Of a DNA stretch of 64,000 nt, positions 17,492 through 25,437 are shown in pieces. Numbering within the stretch: position 1 is the first letter of the stretch; the number at the start of each line of letters is the position of its first letter. This DNA is from Allokutzneria sp. NRRL B-24872. Lineage in GTDB: Bacteria > Actinomycetota > Actinomycetes > Mycobacteriales > Pseudonocardiaceae. Where the stretch lies: the NCBI RefSeq assembly GCF_002155965.1, contig NZ_MUMH01000064.1, forward strand, positions 1 to 64,000. The letters are read 5' to 3'. A model generated the notes under the pieces. The model ran no database searches. It had not been told where the DNA came from and worked only from the letters and a program-made list of their open reading frames with translations. The translations under genes and the position numbers were made by a program.

Positions 17492-18331
17492 TCACCTGGA
17501 TTGCCGCACTCCGAGCAGCGTCAGAGCCTCGTCGACCGCGATCGGCGGCCGCTGCGCGATCCGGGACAACGCCGCCGCTCGGGCCGCCAGTTGGGCGTTG
17601 TCGCGCACCCGCTCGCCCCTCGCGTAGGAGAGCGTGTCCTCCATGCCGACCCGCAGATGCCCACCTGCGGACAGTGAGGCCAACATCACCGGGAGCGAGG
17701 TGCGCCCGATGCCCGTCGCGGAGAAGCTCGCCCCCTGCGGCAGCAACCGCAGCGCGGAGGTCAGCATCTCCGTCGTGCCCGGCATGCCGCCGGGAACGCC
17801 CATCACGAGGTCGACGTGCACGTGACCGCCCGCGGGCGCCCCGTGCTCGTCCAGCAGCCGGTTCAGCGAGGCGAGCTGGCCGACGTCGAAGATCTCGTAC
17901 TCCGGGACGATCTCGCGCTCCTGCATCCGCTTGTGCAGCTCGACGATGAACTCCCAGCGGTTCATGAACACCGCGTCGCCGAAGTTGACCGTGCCCATGG
18001 TGCAGGAGGCCGAGTCCGGCATGGCGTCGAGCACGGCCAGCCGGTCCTCCTCCGGGTCGGTCACCGCGCCGCCGGTGGACAGCTGGACGATCAGGTTCGT
18101 CTCGCCGCGCAGCGCGGCCACGGTCTCCTTGAGCAGGCCCTGGTCCAGGCTCGGCCGGGCCTCCGCGTCGCGGATGTGCACGTGGATCATGCTCGCGCCG
18201 ACGCGCTCGCAGTCCTGGCCCGTGCGGACCAGCTCCTCCAGCGTGACCGGCAGGTTCGGGACCTCGGCCTTGCTGTGCTCCGCCCCGGTGGGGGCGACCG
18301 TGATGAGGGTGCCGGACGACGACGCTGTCAT
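17492..18331 (-). CDS. BKACE-type beta-keto acid cleavage enzyme
   Basis: This is a 279-residue TIM-barrel zinc enzyme of the 3-keto-5-aminohexanoate cleavage (BKACE) family. Such enzymes condense a beta-keto acid with acetyl-CoA to give acetoacetate and a new CoA ester. Family marks are MIHVHIRD with the zinc His pair, LSTGGAVTDPEE, EYEIFDVGQL and HVHVDLVMGVPGGMPG. The substrate varies widely in this family and cannot be read here. It is transcribed toward rsiG. Confidence 0.88.
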   Translation of the reverse strand: MTASSSGTLITVAPTGAEHSKAEVPNLPVTLEELVRTGQDCERVGASMIHVHIRDAEARPSLDQGLLKETVAALRGETNLIVQLSTGGAVTDPEEDRLAVLDAMPDSASCTMGTVNFGDAVFMNRWEFIVELHKRMQEREIVPEYEIFDVGQLASLNRLLDEHGAPAGGHVHVDLVMGVPGGMPGTTEMLTSALRLLPQGASFSATGIGRTSLPVMLASLSAGGHLRVGMEDTLSYARGERVRDNAQLAARAAALSRIAQRPPIAVDEALTLLGVRQSR

Positions 18332-18384
18332 GGTGGCGATCCTGCCAGGCGAGCGCCGTCCGGTGATACCCCCGGAGCAGGTGG

Positions 18385-19458
18385 TCAGCCCCGCAGCCTG
18401 CGCAGCGCGGCACGTCCTGGCTGCTCACCGGTGTCCGGCGGCACCGAGTCGGGGTCGATCGCGGCGCTCACCGCGTCCTCGCCCTCACCCGCGGCCAGTT
18501 CGGTCTCGACCGGCACCGAGCGCTTGAGCAGCGCCAGCGCGATCGGGCCCAGCTCGTGGTGCAGCACGGCCGTTCCGAGCCGCCCGACGACCTTGCCGCC
18601 CGCCGTGACCGGGGCCCCGGGCTCGGGCAGCACCTCCTGCGAGCCGTCCAGGTGCAGCAGCACCATCCGCCGGGGCGGCTTGCCGAGGTTGTGCACCCGG
18701 GCGACCGTCTCCTGGCCCCGGTAGCACCCCTTGTCCAGGTGCACGGCGCGGCCGATCCACGAGACCTCGTGCGGGATCGTGCGCGCGTCGGTGTCCATGC
18801 CGAGCCGGGGGCGCAGCGCCTCGACGCGCAGTGCCTCGTAGGTCCAGCTGCCCGTCGGCCTGGCGCCCGCGTCGGTCAGCCGCGACCACCACGAGTCCAG
18901 CTCGGCGCGGGGCACCAGCAGGTCGACGGAGTCCGGCGCGCTCATCCGCCTGGCGAAGCCGCCGCCGGGCAGGGCGAGCACCCCGTCCGCGACCACCACG
19001 CCCACGGCCGCCAACACCTCGTCCGAGGTCGGGCCGAGCACGGTGAGCAGCGCGAACTCGTCGGTGACGTCCTTGGGCTCGACCTTGGACCAGAAGACCA
19101 TCTTGGTGAGGTAGCCCAGCAGCGGCTCGACGCGCGAGTGTTCGGTGTCCAGCCACACCGTGCCGTCCAGTTCAGCGACGACGGCGTGGTCCTCGACCCG
19201 GCCCTGCACGTCCAGGACCAGCAGTTCGCTCCCGGAGCCGTTGGCGAGCGCGGTCATGTGCTGGCTGGTCAGCGAGTGCAGCCAGGTCAGCCGGTCGGCA
19301 CCGGAGACCGCGATGACGCCGCGGTGCGAGCGGTCGATGACCGCCGCCGAGCGCGCGGCCGTCCGTTGCTCGGCGAGCGGATCGCCGAAGTGCCACGGCA
19401 CCCCGGGGTCCACCGAGTCCTCCGGCGGGGGGATCGCGCCTGGCTGGCCTAGCGTCAC
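18385..19458 (-). CDS. ygfZ: Folate-binding protein YgfZ
   Basis: YgfZ (aminomethyltransferase-like fold) supports assembly or repair of Fe-S clusters with tetrahydrofolate. The 357-residue protein has the diagnostic K-G-C-Y-x-G-Q-E motif (KGCYRGQE, about residues 241-248) and an N-terminal GcvT-like domain. The start is a GTG with AGGAG five bases upstream, overlapping the Fur stop by four bases (GTGA). The open frame upstream of it belongs to the fur gene in another frame. Coupling to a Fur-type regulator fits a role in metal or redox homeostasis. Confidence 0.9.
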   Translation of the reverse strand: MTLGQPGAIPPPEDSVDPGVPWHFGDPLAEQRTAARSAAVIDRSHRGVIAVSGADRLTWLHSLTSQHMTALANGSGSELLVLDVQGRVEDHAVVAELDGTVWLDTEHSRVEPLLGYLTKMVFWSKVEPKDVTDEFALLTVLGPTSDEVLAAVGVVVADGVLALPGGGFARRMSAPDSVDLLVPRAELDSWWSRLTDAGARPTGSWTYEALRVEALRPRLGMDTDARTIPHEVSWIGRAVHLDKGCYRGQETVARVHNLGKPPRRMVLLHLDGSQEVLPEPGAPVTAGGKVVGRLGTAVLHHELGPIALALLKRSVPVETELAAGEGEDAVSAAIDPDSVPPDTGEQPGRAALRRLRG

Positions 19459-19892
19459 GGCAACTCCTGATCTCCGACTGAGCAGTCCGCGCACACCCCG
19501 GAGAGCGCGAGGTGGCTGGCATCCAGGTGGAAACCGCGCGCGGAGTGCAGTTGTTCCCCCAGCGCCGCGAGTGCGTCGCAAGGCACCTCGTCCAGTCCGC
19601 CGCAGCGGTGGCAGACCAGGTGGACGTGCTCGTGGGCGTCCACCGAGTAGGTCGGCGCGCCGTGCCCGAGGTGCGTGTGCCGCACCAGTCCGAGCTGTTC
19701 GAGCAGGTCAAGCGTGCGGTAGACGGTGGTGATGTTGACCGTCGGCGTGCGCTCGCGGATGTGCTGGCAGATCTGCTCCGGGGTCGCGTGATCGAGCTCT
19801 GTCACCGCGTCGAGCACCAGCTGGCGCTGCGGCGTCATCCGCAGCCCGCGCTCGCGCAGGGTCCGGCGGAGCATCTCCGGCACGCTGTCCAC
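19455..19892 (-). CDS. Fur-family metal-responsive regulator
   Basis: This is a Fur-type repressor of about 145 residues. The winged helix includes PTVNITTVYRTLDLLEQLG. The metal-binding region has HEHVHLVCHRCG, and the structural zinc site is completed by CADC near the C-terminus. Subtype (Fur, Zur or peroxide sensor) cannot be told from motifs alone. The start is uncertain: GTG codons at 19892 and 19883 and an ATG at 19874 are all in frame. The divergent lyase gene begins 24 bases away, so the promoters overlap. Confidence 0.86.
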   Translation of the reverse strand: MDSVPEMLRRTLRERGLRMTPQRQLVLDAVTELDHATPEQICQHIRERTPTVNITTVYRTLDLLEQLGLVRHTHLGHGAPTYSVDAHEHVHLVCHRCGGLDEVPCDALAALGEQLHSARGFHLDASHLALSGVCADCSVGDQELP

Positions 19893-19915
19893 GACACCGA
19901 TCGTAGGCTGATCGC

Positions 19916-20767
19916 ATGCGCGTAGTGGCAAAGCTCGACGGGACTCTCGTCGACCCAGAGGCCCCCCTCCTCCGACCGGACGACTACAGCGTCCAGCGCG
20001 GCGACGGCGTGTTCGAGACGATCTTCGTGGTGAACCGCAGGACCCGCGAGTTCGACCCGCACCTCGCCCGGCTCGCCCGCTCGGCCGCCCTGCTGGACAT
20101 GCCCCCGGTCGACGTGCCCGCGTGGGAGCGGCTCAGCCAGATCGTCATCGACGCCTGGCCGTGGGACACCCACCCCGAGATGGGCCTGAAGCTGATCTAC
20201 ACCCGGGGCCCGGAGTACGGCGACGGCACGCCGACCGGCTTCGCCATGGGCATCCCGATCCCGGACAGCACCATCGCCTGCCGCCGCGACGGCGTGGCCG
20301 CGCTGACCCTGGACCGCGGCTACAGCACCGACCTCACCGACCGCGCGCCGTGGCTGCTGCTGGGCGCCAAGACGCTCAGCTACGCGGTGAACATGGCCGC
20401 GACCCGCTACGCGAAGAGCCAGGGCGCCCAGGAAGTGATCTTCACGGCCGCCGACGGCACCGTGCTGGAGGGGCCGACGTCCACCGTGGTCATCGCCAAG
20501 GACCGCACCCTGACCACCACGCCGCCCCCGCTCGGCATCCTGGAGGGCACCACCCAGGCGGCCCTGTTCCGCGCCGCCGAGGCGGCTGGCTGGAAGACCA
20601 AGGTCGAGCCGATGACCGTCGAGGACCTGACCAGCGCGGACGGCCTCTGGTGCGTCTCAAGCGTCCGGCTCATCACCCGCGTGCACACGCTCAACGGCAC
20701 GCCCCTGCGGGACTTCACGCCCCTGCACCAGGAGATCTCGTCCCTCTACGAGGCCGCCTACGCCTGA
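19916..20767 (+). CDS. Class IV aminotransferase, probable aminodeoxychorismate lyase
   Basis: This is a 283-residue PLP enzyme of fold type IV, which includes PabC (makes 4-aminobenzoate for folate) and branched-chain or D-amino-acid aminotransferases. Marks are RGDGVFETIFV, the PLP Lys in LLGAKTLSYAVNMAA (about residue 152) and EGPTSTVVIAKD. The short N-terminus and neighbouring folate-dependent YgfZ favour aminodeoxychorismate lyase. Specificity is not certain in this family. Confidence 0.82.
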   Translation: MRVVAKLDGTLVDPEAPLLRPDDYSVQRGDGVFETIFVVNRRTREFDPHLARLARSAALLDMPPVDVPAWERLSQIVIDAWPWDTHPEMGLKLIYTRGPEYGDGTPTGFAMGIPIPDSTIACRRDGVAALTLDRGYSTDLTDRAPWLLLGAKTLSYAVNMAATRYAKSQGAQEVIFTAADGTVLEGPTSTVVIAKDRTLTTTPPPLGILEGTTQAALFRAAEAAGWKTKVEPMTVEDLTSADGLWCVSSVRLITRVHTLNGTPLRDFTPLHQEISSLYEAAYA

Positions 20768-20775
20768 AGCTCGTG

Positions 20776-20807
20776 TGTGGGCTGATCGCGCCTTCGGTCA
20801 GCCCACA
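20776..20807. terminator. Bidirectional hairpin terminator
   Basis: TGTGGGCTGA pairs perfectly with TCAGCCCACA around a 12-base loop, between the convergent lyase and SGNH hydrolase genes. Confidence 0.65.
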
Positions 20808-20817
20808 CCGCGTTCGG

Positions 20818-21720
20818 CTACCGGATGCTCGCGGCGACGAGCCCACCGAGCACGGACTGCCCAGTCTTGTTGAGGTGCAGCACCGCCTCCCGGCCCTCCT
20901 GCGTGGGCAGCAGGGCGTCGAAGCCGCGGTAGTAGGGCGCCCCTGCCTCGCACTGCGAGTGACCTGCGAACGCCTTGCCGACCGTGACCGAATCGGCCTC
21001 GTAGGGACTGACGAACGAGGCGTCGACGCCGCTCTCCCGCGCCTTGGCGACCGTGGCGCGAAGGGCCGCGTCCAGGGCGCTGGCGACCTTGTTGCCCTCG
21101 ACGCGCTCCGCGCCGGTGAAGACGAGGGGCGCGCACACGGGGTCGAGCGCGGTGAGCGAATTGTGGCCGCGCGCCAGCTGGCTGCCGTAGGCGACCGCGA
21201 TGATCTTCGCTGTCGGGCTCTTGGCCTTGATCTCGGTGAAGAGCCGGAAAAGGTTGTCGCTCATCGCGGGGAGCTGATCGGTCACGGTGTTGCCCGATGT
21301 CGAACAATCACCGGTGATGCAGAGGGTGCCGAATTCGGCGTACCCGACGTCGTTCGCGCCGAGGGTGAGCAGCACCAGATCGGTTTCCGGCTGCAACGCT
21401 TCCAGTTGCGCCGGCTCGTTCTTGAACGGCCTGCGCACGTCGTCGATCGCCGCGCCGCTGCACGCGACGCTGCGCAGCTCGACATCCCGGCCGCCCGCGC
21501 GCAGCTTCGCCGCCGCGACCTCGCCGTAGGAGTTGGCGCTGCGCCAGCAGGTGCGCGCGGTGCCGTCCCGGTAGTCACCCGCTCCCGTTCCCGACGCGGT
21601 CGAGTCGCCGAGCACCACCGCGCGCACCGGTTCCGATGGCGCGGCGGAGGCGACAACGGCGAAGGCGCACACCAGGAACGCGGCCAGCACGACCGCGACC
21701 GGAAGGATGTTCTTGTTCAA
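20818..21720 (-). CDS. Secreted SGNH/GDSL-family esterase or lipase
   Basis: This is a 300-residue exported hydrolase. A TTG start is supported by GGAG eight bases upstream and gives a signal peptide (NKNILPVAVVLAAFLVCAFA). The mature enzyme has block I GDSTASGTG with the catalytic Ser near residue 39, block III GANDVGY, and a C-terminal LHLNKTGQ holding the catalytic His. Paired cysteines suggest disulfides, as in Streptomyces scabies esterase and SCO lipases. The natural substrate is unknown. Longer starts upstream would disrupt the signal peptide. Confidence 0.83.
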   Translation of the reverse strand: MNKNILPVAVVLAAFLVCAFAVVASAAPSEPVRAVVLGDSTASGTGAGDYRDGTARTCWRSANSYGEVAAAKLRAGGRDVELRSVACSGAAIDDVRRPFKNEPAQLEALQPETDLVLLTLGANDVGYAEFGTLCITGDCSTSGNTVTDQLPAMSDNLFRLFTEIKAKSPTAKIIAVAYGSQLARGHNSLTALDPVCAPLVFTGAERVEGNKVASALDAALRATVAKARESGVDASFVSPYEADSVTVGKAFAGHSQCEAGAPYYRGFDALLPTQEGREAVLHLNKTGQSVLGGLVAASIR

Positions 21721-21925
21721 CGCTTCTCCACTGTCGAGACTGTCGAGCGAGAGAATTCCCGCCACCCAGTGGGCGACTTGAGGAATTGTTGATCTCAACG
21801 AGCTCTTGCGTGGAAATTATGGGTGCGGCCGACGAAGTTCGATCCTCGCTTCGTGCACGCGTGAAATGCACGCGGAACGCAACCGATTGTCACCGGGATC
21901 GGCGTTGCCGCCTTGAGAAAAGCGA

Positions 21926-21962
21926 AGCCCCCGCCGCACGGGATTCACGTGCGACAGGGGCT
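21926..21962 (-). terminator. Terminator after the nitrobindin gene
   Basis: Read on the minus strand, AGCCCC-t-GTCGCACG pairs with CGTGCG-gc-GGGGGCT, and the hairpin is followed by TCGCTTTTCTC. This is a good intrinsic terminator for the gene at 21976. Confidence 0.7.
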
Positions 21963-21975
21963 GCTGGCCGCGACC

Positions 21976-22626
21976 TCAGCCGACGACGCGGGTGAGGCGG
22001 GCGGAGGTGTGCGGCTGGAGGGGCTGACCGGCCATGGCGCGCTCCTCGACGTAGGCCAGGTCGCCCTCGACGACGCCGTAGAGGCGGGAGGCCGCGTTGA
22101 CCTCCTTGGCCGTCGCGGTGCGCATGACGATGTCGGTGCCGAACTCCCACGCGGTCTGGCTCAGCGGCTTGCCGTAGTAGATCTCGACGATGCCCGAGGA
22201 GTGGGTGAGCATGACCTCGATGGTCTCGTCGGCCTGCGGGCGCCAGAAGCCGGTCTCGCGCGCGGCGGGGCGCACGACCTCGCCGGCCTCGTTGAGCAGC
22301 CAGGAGCGCGCCTCGTAGTACACGAACGGCCGCCCGTCGTGGGCGAAGGTCACCTGCTGGCCGAAGCGGTAGGGGCCCTCGATCGTCGGGTAGACGACCT
22401 CGCCCTCGCCGCGCCACACGCCGATCAGCGGCAGCAGGTCCAGGCAGGCGTCGTGCAGGTTGGGACCGAGGCGCAGGTTCGCGGTGTCGCCCGCGATGGG
22501 CATGTCCTCGAACTGCGGCAGGTTGCGGTCGCGGGTGTGCTCGGCGCGCTCGGCCGCGGCGCGGACGGCGGCGTCACCGCTGCCGGGAACGACACCGGGG
22601 GGCGGCTCGGGGGGAGTCTGGGTCAT
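21976..22626 (-). CDS. Nitrobindin-like heme protein (FABP-like, DUF1794)
   Basis: This is a 216-residue protein of the nitrobindin/peroxynitrite isomerase family, a ten-stranded beta barrel that binds ferric heme and may detoxify peroxynitrite. It has the GxWxGxGE motif (GVWRGEGE) near residue 70 and the proximal heme His in the terminal LQPHTSARLTRV. A 45-residue Pro/Ala-rich N-terminal extension precedes the barrel. Start ATG with GCAGGA upstream. A 32-residue membrane-protein gene lies directly upstream on the same strand. Confidence 0.88.
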   Translation of the reverse strand: MTQTPPEPPPGVVPGSGDAAVRAAAERAEHTRDRNLPQFEDMPIAGDTANLRLGPNLHDACLDLLPLIGVWRGEGEVVYPTIEGPYRFGQQVTFAHDGRPFVYYEARSWLLNEAGEVVRPAARETGFWRPQADETIEVMLTHSSGIVEIYYGKPLSQTAWEFGTDIVMRTATAKEVNAASRLYGVVEGDLAYVEERAMAGQPLQPHTSARLTRVVG

Positions 22627-22643
22627 GTCCTGCGATTCACTCG

Positions 22644-22742
22644 TCAGCGCTGGTCGGAGTAGAGCCGGTAGACGACGTAGCCGGCGAACCACAGTGTCAG
22701 CAGCGCGGCCAGCCCGATCAGCCCGGTAAAGAACCATTCCAC
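22644..22742 (-). CDS. 32-residue single-pass membrane protein
   Basis: This short frame encodes VEWFFTGLIGLAALLTLWFA followed by GYVVYRLYSDQR. It is a near-perfect single membrane helix with aromatic residues at the front and a basic C-terminal anchor. It starts at GTG with GGCGG directly upstream and ends 17 bases before the nitrobindin start. The composition is far from random for a GC-rich frame. It could be a small accessory membrane protein coupled to nitrobindin. I recognise no characterised family. Confidence 0.62.
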   Translation of the reverse strand: MEWFFTGLIGLAALLTLWFAGYVVYRLYSDQR

Positions 22743-22805
22743 CCGCCGAGGATAACGCCGGGGGTGGGACGGCCGCGCCGCCCCACCCCTGTTCAGTGAC
22801 GAGGA

Positions 22806-23420
22806 TCAACAGCCCCACTGGCCGCTGATGGAGATCGCGCGGTAGAGCGCGCCCCACGTCAGCGGGCCGATGATGCCGCTGTCCCTGATGCCGACGTTGC
22901 GCTGGAACACGCGCACGGTCGCCTGCCACGCGTCGTTGTAGTGCCCGTCGTGGTACTCAGGGGAGTTGATCTCCAGCCGGTTGAGCGCGTCGCTGAGCCA
23001 GTCCATCGTCTGCGGGTCGTGCGCGCCGGGCTGCATGCCGCGCTCCGGCAGCGGCGGCGTCCTCGTGTTGGCGGGCGGCAACACGCCGACGAGCGCCTGC
23101 CAGGTCGGCTGGTCCACCACGCCGTCGTCGACGATTCCGTTGCGGCGCTGGAAGTCCTTCACCGACGCGAGCGTGTTTTCCGCGTACAGCCCCGTTCCGC
23201 GCAGCCCGTAGCCCTTGTAGCGCAGCGCCCGCTGTAAGCCGAGCACCTCGACCCCGCGCTGGCCGGGCTCCACTCTGGACAGCGTCGCGGCGAACTCGCG
23301 CGAATCACCTTGGTGCGCCTCACAAGCCATCGCCGTGCCCGCGCCGGTCACCGCTGCCACACCGCTGAGCCCCGCCGCGAGCACCGCGACGATGACAGCC
23401 CGAACACCGAACTTCCGCAT
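22806..23420 (-). CDS. Secreted peptidoglycan-binding-domain protein
   Basis: This is a 204-residue exported protein with a signal peptide ending near AMACEAHQ. It carries two peptidoglycan_binding_1 repeats, at about residues 55-115 (VEVLGLQRALRYKGYG ... VDQPTWQALVG) and 130-195 (ending IGPLTWGALYRA). There is no hydrolase domain, so it is probably a wall-binding or inhibitor-like protein. ATG start with GGGGAGGA upstream. A final Cys-containing GQWGC may pair with the early Cys. Confidence 0.85.
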   Translation of the reverse strand: MRKFGVRAVIVAVLAAGLSGVAAVTGAGTAMACEAHQGDSREFAATLSRVEPGQRGVEVLGLQRALRYKGYGLRGTGLYAENTLASVKDFQRRNGIVDDGVVDQPTWQALVGVLPPANTRTPPLPERGMQPGAHDPQTMDWLSDALNRLEINSPEYHDGHYNDAWQATVRVFQRNVGIRDSGIIGPLTWGALYRAISISGQWGC

Positions 23421-23494
23421 GGTTCCTCCCCTTGCCGTGTCTTGTGTCAGTGACACGTTCGGGTGGGGGATGTGGTTGCCACGAAAAGAAAAGA

Positions 23495-23533
23495 GTTCGA
23501 CCCCGTCCCTGCGAGGCAGGAACGGGGCCGAAC
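23495..23533 (-). terminator. Terminator of the sulfur operon
   Basis: On the minus strand after DUF1416, GTTCGGCCCCGTTCCTGC pairs with GCAGGGACGGGGTCGAAC and is followed by TCTTTTCTTTT. This is a classical intrinsic terminator, one of the few here with a clear U tract. Confidence 0.85.
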
Positions 23534-23549
23534 TTTCTCGGAGTGGCTT

Positions 23550-23870
23550 CTAGACGACCGCGACCTCAAGGGTGTGCAGTCCCGGGCCGTCGGCACTCAC
23601 CGACGTCTCACCGTTGCCCGAGCGGTGCAGCGCGCGCACGGTCCACGAGCCCGGCGCGGCGAAGAACCGGAAGTCGCCCTCGTCGGAGGAGACGACCTCG
23701 GCGGTGAACTCGCCGGAGGAGTCGAGCAGGCGCACGAACGCGCCGCCGACCGGGGCACCGCCGGAGAGCACGCGCCCGGAGAGCACGCGCCCGGAGAGCA
23801 CGACCTCCTTGCCGGTGTCGATGTCGGCGGGCAACGTCGCCGTCTGGGCGGGGGCTCCGCAGCTGCTCAT
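23550..23870 (-). CDS. DUF1416 protein, sulfurtransferase partner
   Basis: This is a 106-residue protein of DUF1416, regularly encoded next to the SseA/CysA sulfurtransferase in actinobacteria. A transthyretin-like or carboxypeptidase-regulatory beta sandwich is likely (GAFVRLLDSSGEFTAEV, GDFRFFAAPGSWTVRAL). An early SCGAPAQ offers a Cys. A VLSGR unit is present twice in a row and restarts a third time, and matches a 15-bp DNA duplication. It ends the operon, 13 bases after sseA. Confidence 0.88.
   Translation of the reverse strand: MSSCGAPAQTATLPADIDTGKEVVLSGRVLSGRVLSGGAPVGGAFVRLLDSSGEFTAEVVSSDEGDFRFFAAPGSWTVRALHRSGNGETSVSADGPGLHTLEVAVV
23761..23805. repeat. 15-bp in-frame tandem repeat in DUF1416
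   Basis: CCGGAGAGCACGCGC occurs at 23761 and 23776, with a third, slightly diverged unit at 23791. It lies inside the coding region, so each unit adds five residues (VLSGR). This is the pattern expected of replication slippage. Confidence 0.85.
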
Positions 23871-23883
23871 CTCGTTCGCTCCC

Positions 23884-24726
23884 TTACTTCTTGCCCGCGC
23901 CGAGCTCGATCGGCACGCCGACCAGCGAGCCGTACTCGGTCCAGGAACCGTCGTAGTTCTTCACGTCGGAGTAGCCGAGCAGTTCCTTCAGCACGAACCA
24001 CGTGTGCGAGGAGCGCTCGCCGATGCGGCAGTAGGCGATGGTCGCCTTGGACTCGTCGAGGCCCTCCGCCTGGTACAGCTCGCGCAGCTCCTCGTCCTTC
24101 TTGAAGGTGCCGTCCTCGTTGGCCGCCTTGCTCCACGGCACGTTCAGCGCGCCGGGGATGTGGCCGGGCCGCTGCGCCTGCTCCTGCGGCAGGTGCGCGG
24201 GGGCGGCCAGCTTGCCGGAGAACTCGTCGGGGGAGCGCACGTCCACGTAGTTCTTTGCGCCGATCTCGTCCTCGACCTCGCGGCGGAAGGCGCGGATGGA
24301 GGTGTCCGGCTCGGACGCGGTGTAGCTGGTCGCGGCCAGCTGCACGTCCTGCTTGTCCAGCGGGCGCCCGTCCAGCTCCCACTTCTTGCGCCCGCCGTCG
24401 AGCAACTTCACGTCGGCGTGGCCGTAGAGCTTGAAGTACCAGTACGCGTACGCGGCGAACCAGTTGTTGTTGCCGCCGTAGAGGACCACGGTGTTGTCGT
24501 TGCTGATCCCCTTGGCGGACAACAGCTTCTCGAAGCCCTCGCGGTCGACGAAGTCGCGGCGCACCGGGTCCTGGAGGTCGGACTTCCAGTCGATCTTGAC
24601 TGCGCCGGGGATGTGCCCGGTGTCGTAGGCGGCGGTGTCCTCGTCGACCTCGACGAACACCACCCCTTCGGCGTCGAGGTTCTGCTCGGCCCATTCGGCC
24701 GAGACCAGGACGTTCTCACGGCTCAT
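23884..24726 (-). CDS. sseA: Thiosulfate sulfurtransferase (rhodanese)
   Basis: This is a 280-residue two-domain rhodanese, the actinobacterial SseA/CysA type. The N-terminal domain has EVDEDTAAYDTGHIPGA. The C-terminal domain has YVDVRSPDEFSG and the active-site loop CRIGERSSHTWF, with the catalytic Cys near residue 232. The loop CRIGER(S) is typical of thiosulfate rather than mercaptopyruvate sulfurtransferases. It would move sulfane sulfur for biosynthesis. DUF4395 is upstream and DUF1416 downstream. Confidence 0.92.
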   Translation of the reverse strand: MSRENVLVSAEWAEQNLDAEGVVFVEVDEDTAAYDTGHIPGAVKIDWKSDLQDPVRRDFVDREGFEKLLSAKGISNDNTVVLYGGNNNWFAAYAYWYFKLYGHADVKLLDGGRKKWELDGRPLDKQDVQLAATSYTASEPDTSIRAFRREVEDEIGAKNYVDVRSPDEFSGKLAAPAHLPQEQAQRPGHIPGALNVPWSKAANEDGTFKKDEELRELYQAEGLDESKATIAYCRIGERSSHTWFVLKELLGYSDVKNYDGSWTEYGSLVGVPIELGAGKK

Positions 24727-24792
24727 CGAGCGCTCCTCGTGAAGGGTTTGCGTCTACTCAGGACACTTGCTGGGGTGGAAAGTCTTGGCGTC

Positions 24793-25215
24793 TCACGCTG
24801 GGCGGAAACGCCTCAGCAGCAGGTACATCTCGCAGCCGAGGCACAGGCCGAACGCCGCGTTCAGCAGCGCGGCGACCAGTGCGCCGGAGGTGGCGACGAG
24901 GCCGAGGGTGGTCAGGCCCGAGGCGTAGCCGATGGTGCCGACCAGGGTGAAGACGAACCCGACGCCCTGGGCGAAGCGAAGCGGCTCCGACGCCTCGCGC
25001 TCGGTCGTCGGCCGCAGCCGGGGCTGCACCGTCGTGCGGTAGAGCTGGCCGTAGGGGTTGAGGCGCAGGCTGACGAAGGCGCACATCGCGAAGATGACCG
25101 TCTGCGCCGCCAGCAGCTGCCACACCCCGGTGACCATCGCCAGCACGAGCACGAGACTCGTCAGCCACGCCGAGAAACGGGGCCCTCGGGGGTCGACCGG
25201 TGGGTCTGCGGACAT
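24793..25215 (-). CDS. DUF4395 membrane protein
   Basis: This is a 140-residue integral membrane protein with about four helices, beginning MSADPPVDPRGPRFSAWLT. The family hallmarks SLRLNPYGQLYR and the Cys pair CLGC in LNAAFGLCLGCEMYLLL near the C-terminus are present. DUF4395 proteins sit with thioredoxin-like or sulfurtransferase genes, and the CxxC pair fits sulfur or thiol handling at the membrane. AGGAGG precedes the ATG. It is the first structural gene behind the Cys leader. Confidence 0.88.
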   Translation of the reverse strand: MSADPPVDPRGPRFSAWLTSLVLVLAMVTGVWQLLAAQTVIFAMCAFVSLRLNPYGQLYRTTVQPRLRPTTEREASEPLRFAQGVGFVFTLVGTIGYASGLTTLGLVATSGALVAALLNAAFGLCLGCEMYLLLRRFRPA

Positions 25216-25240
25216 GGACTTGCCTCCTGACTCGACTGCG

Positions 25241-25299
25241 AAAAGAGTCCGTCAGAGGCGGTTTCCGGCGCGCTCGGCGCAGCCGTCAGCAACCGCCCG
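25241..25299 (-). promoter_or_regulatory. Candidate attenuator downstream of the leader peptide
   Basis: Between the leader stop and DUF4395 the minus strand holds a hairpin, GGCGGTT pairing with AACCGCC around a GC-rich loop. It is followed by CTCTTTTCG with another short inverted repeat (GACTC/GAGTC). The decamer GTCAGAGGCG occurs at 25251 and 25299. Ribosome stalling at Cys codons in the leader could switch these structures. The structure is read by eye and the mechanism is inferred. Confidence 0.55.
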
Positions 25300-25371
25300 T
25301 CAGAGGCGACACAGGCTGCTGCGCACGCGGCAGTGGTCCACCACGCGTCGCTTCGTCAGCCATACGTACAT
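25300..25371 (-). CDS. Cys leader peptide of the sulfur operon
   Basis: This is a 23-residue open frame (MYVWLTKRRVVDHC, then RVRSSLCRL) upstream of the sulfurtransferase operon. It matches the style of actinobacterial 'putative leader peptides' that carry RRxVDxCR and a late LCR, found before sulfur-assimilation genes. Two Cys codons, one close to the stop, would sense charged tRNA-Cys. ATG start, TGA stop, then a candidate attenuator hairpin. Too short for routine gene callers. Confidence 0.72.
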   Translation of the reverse strand: MYVWLTKRRVVDHCRVRSSLCRL

Positions 25372-25437
25372 GTCGGCGAGGTTACTCCGATCGCCCGCGC
25401 TCCGGGAGGGGTGTCCAACCAGTGGGAAGAGCCCGTG

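Noticed and set aside
23761-23805. Short direct repeats as a CRISPR array
   Set aside because: Units are contiguous, 15 bp, in frame within a gene and have no spacers. The 8647-8771 palindromes likewise lack unique spacers of array type and any cas gene.
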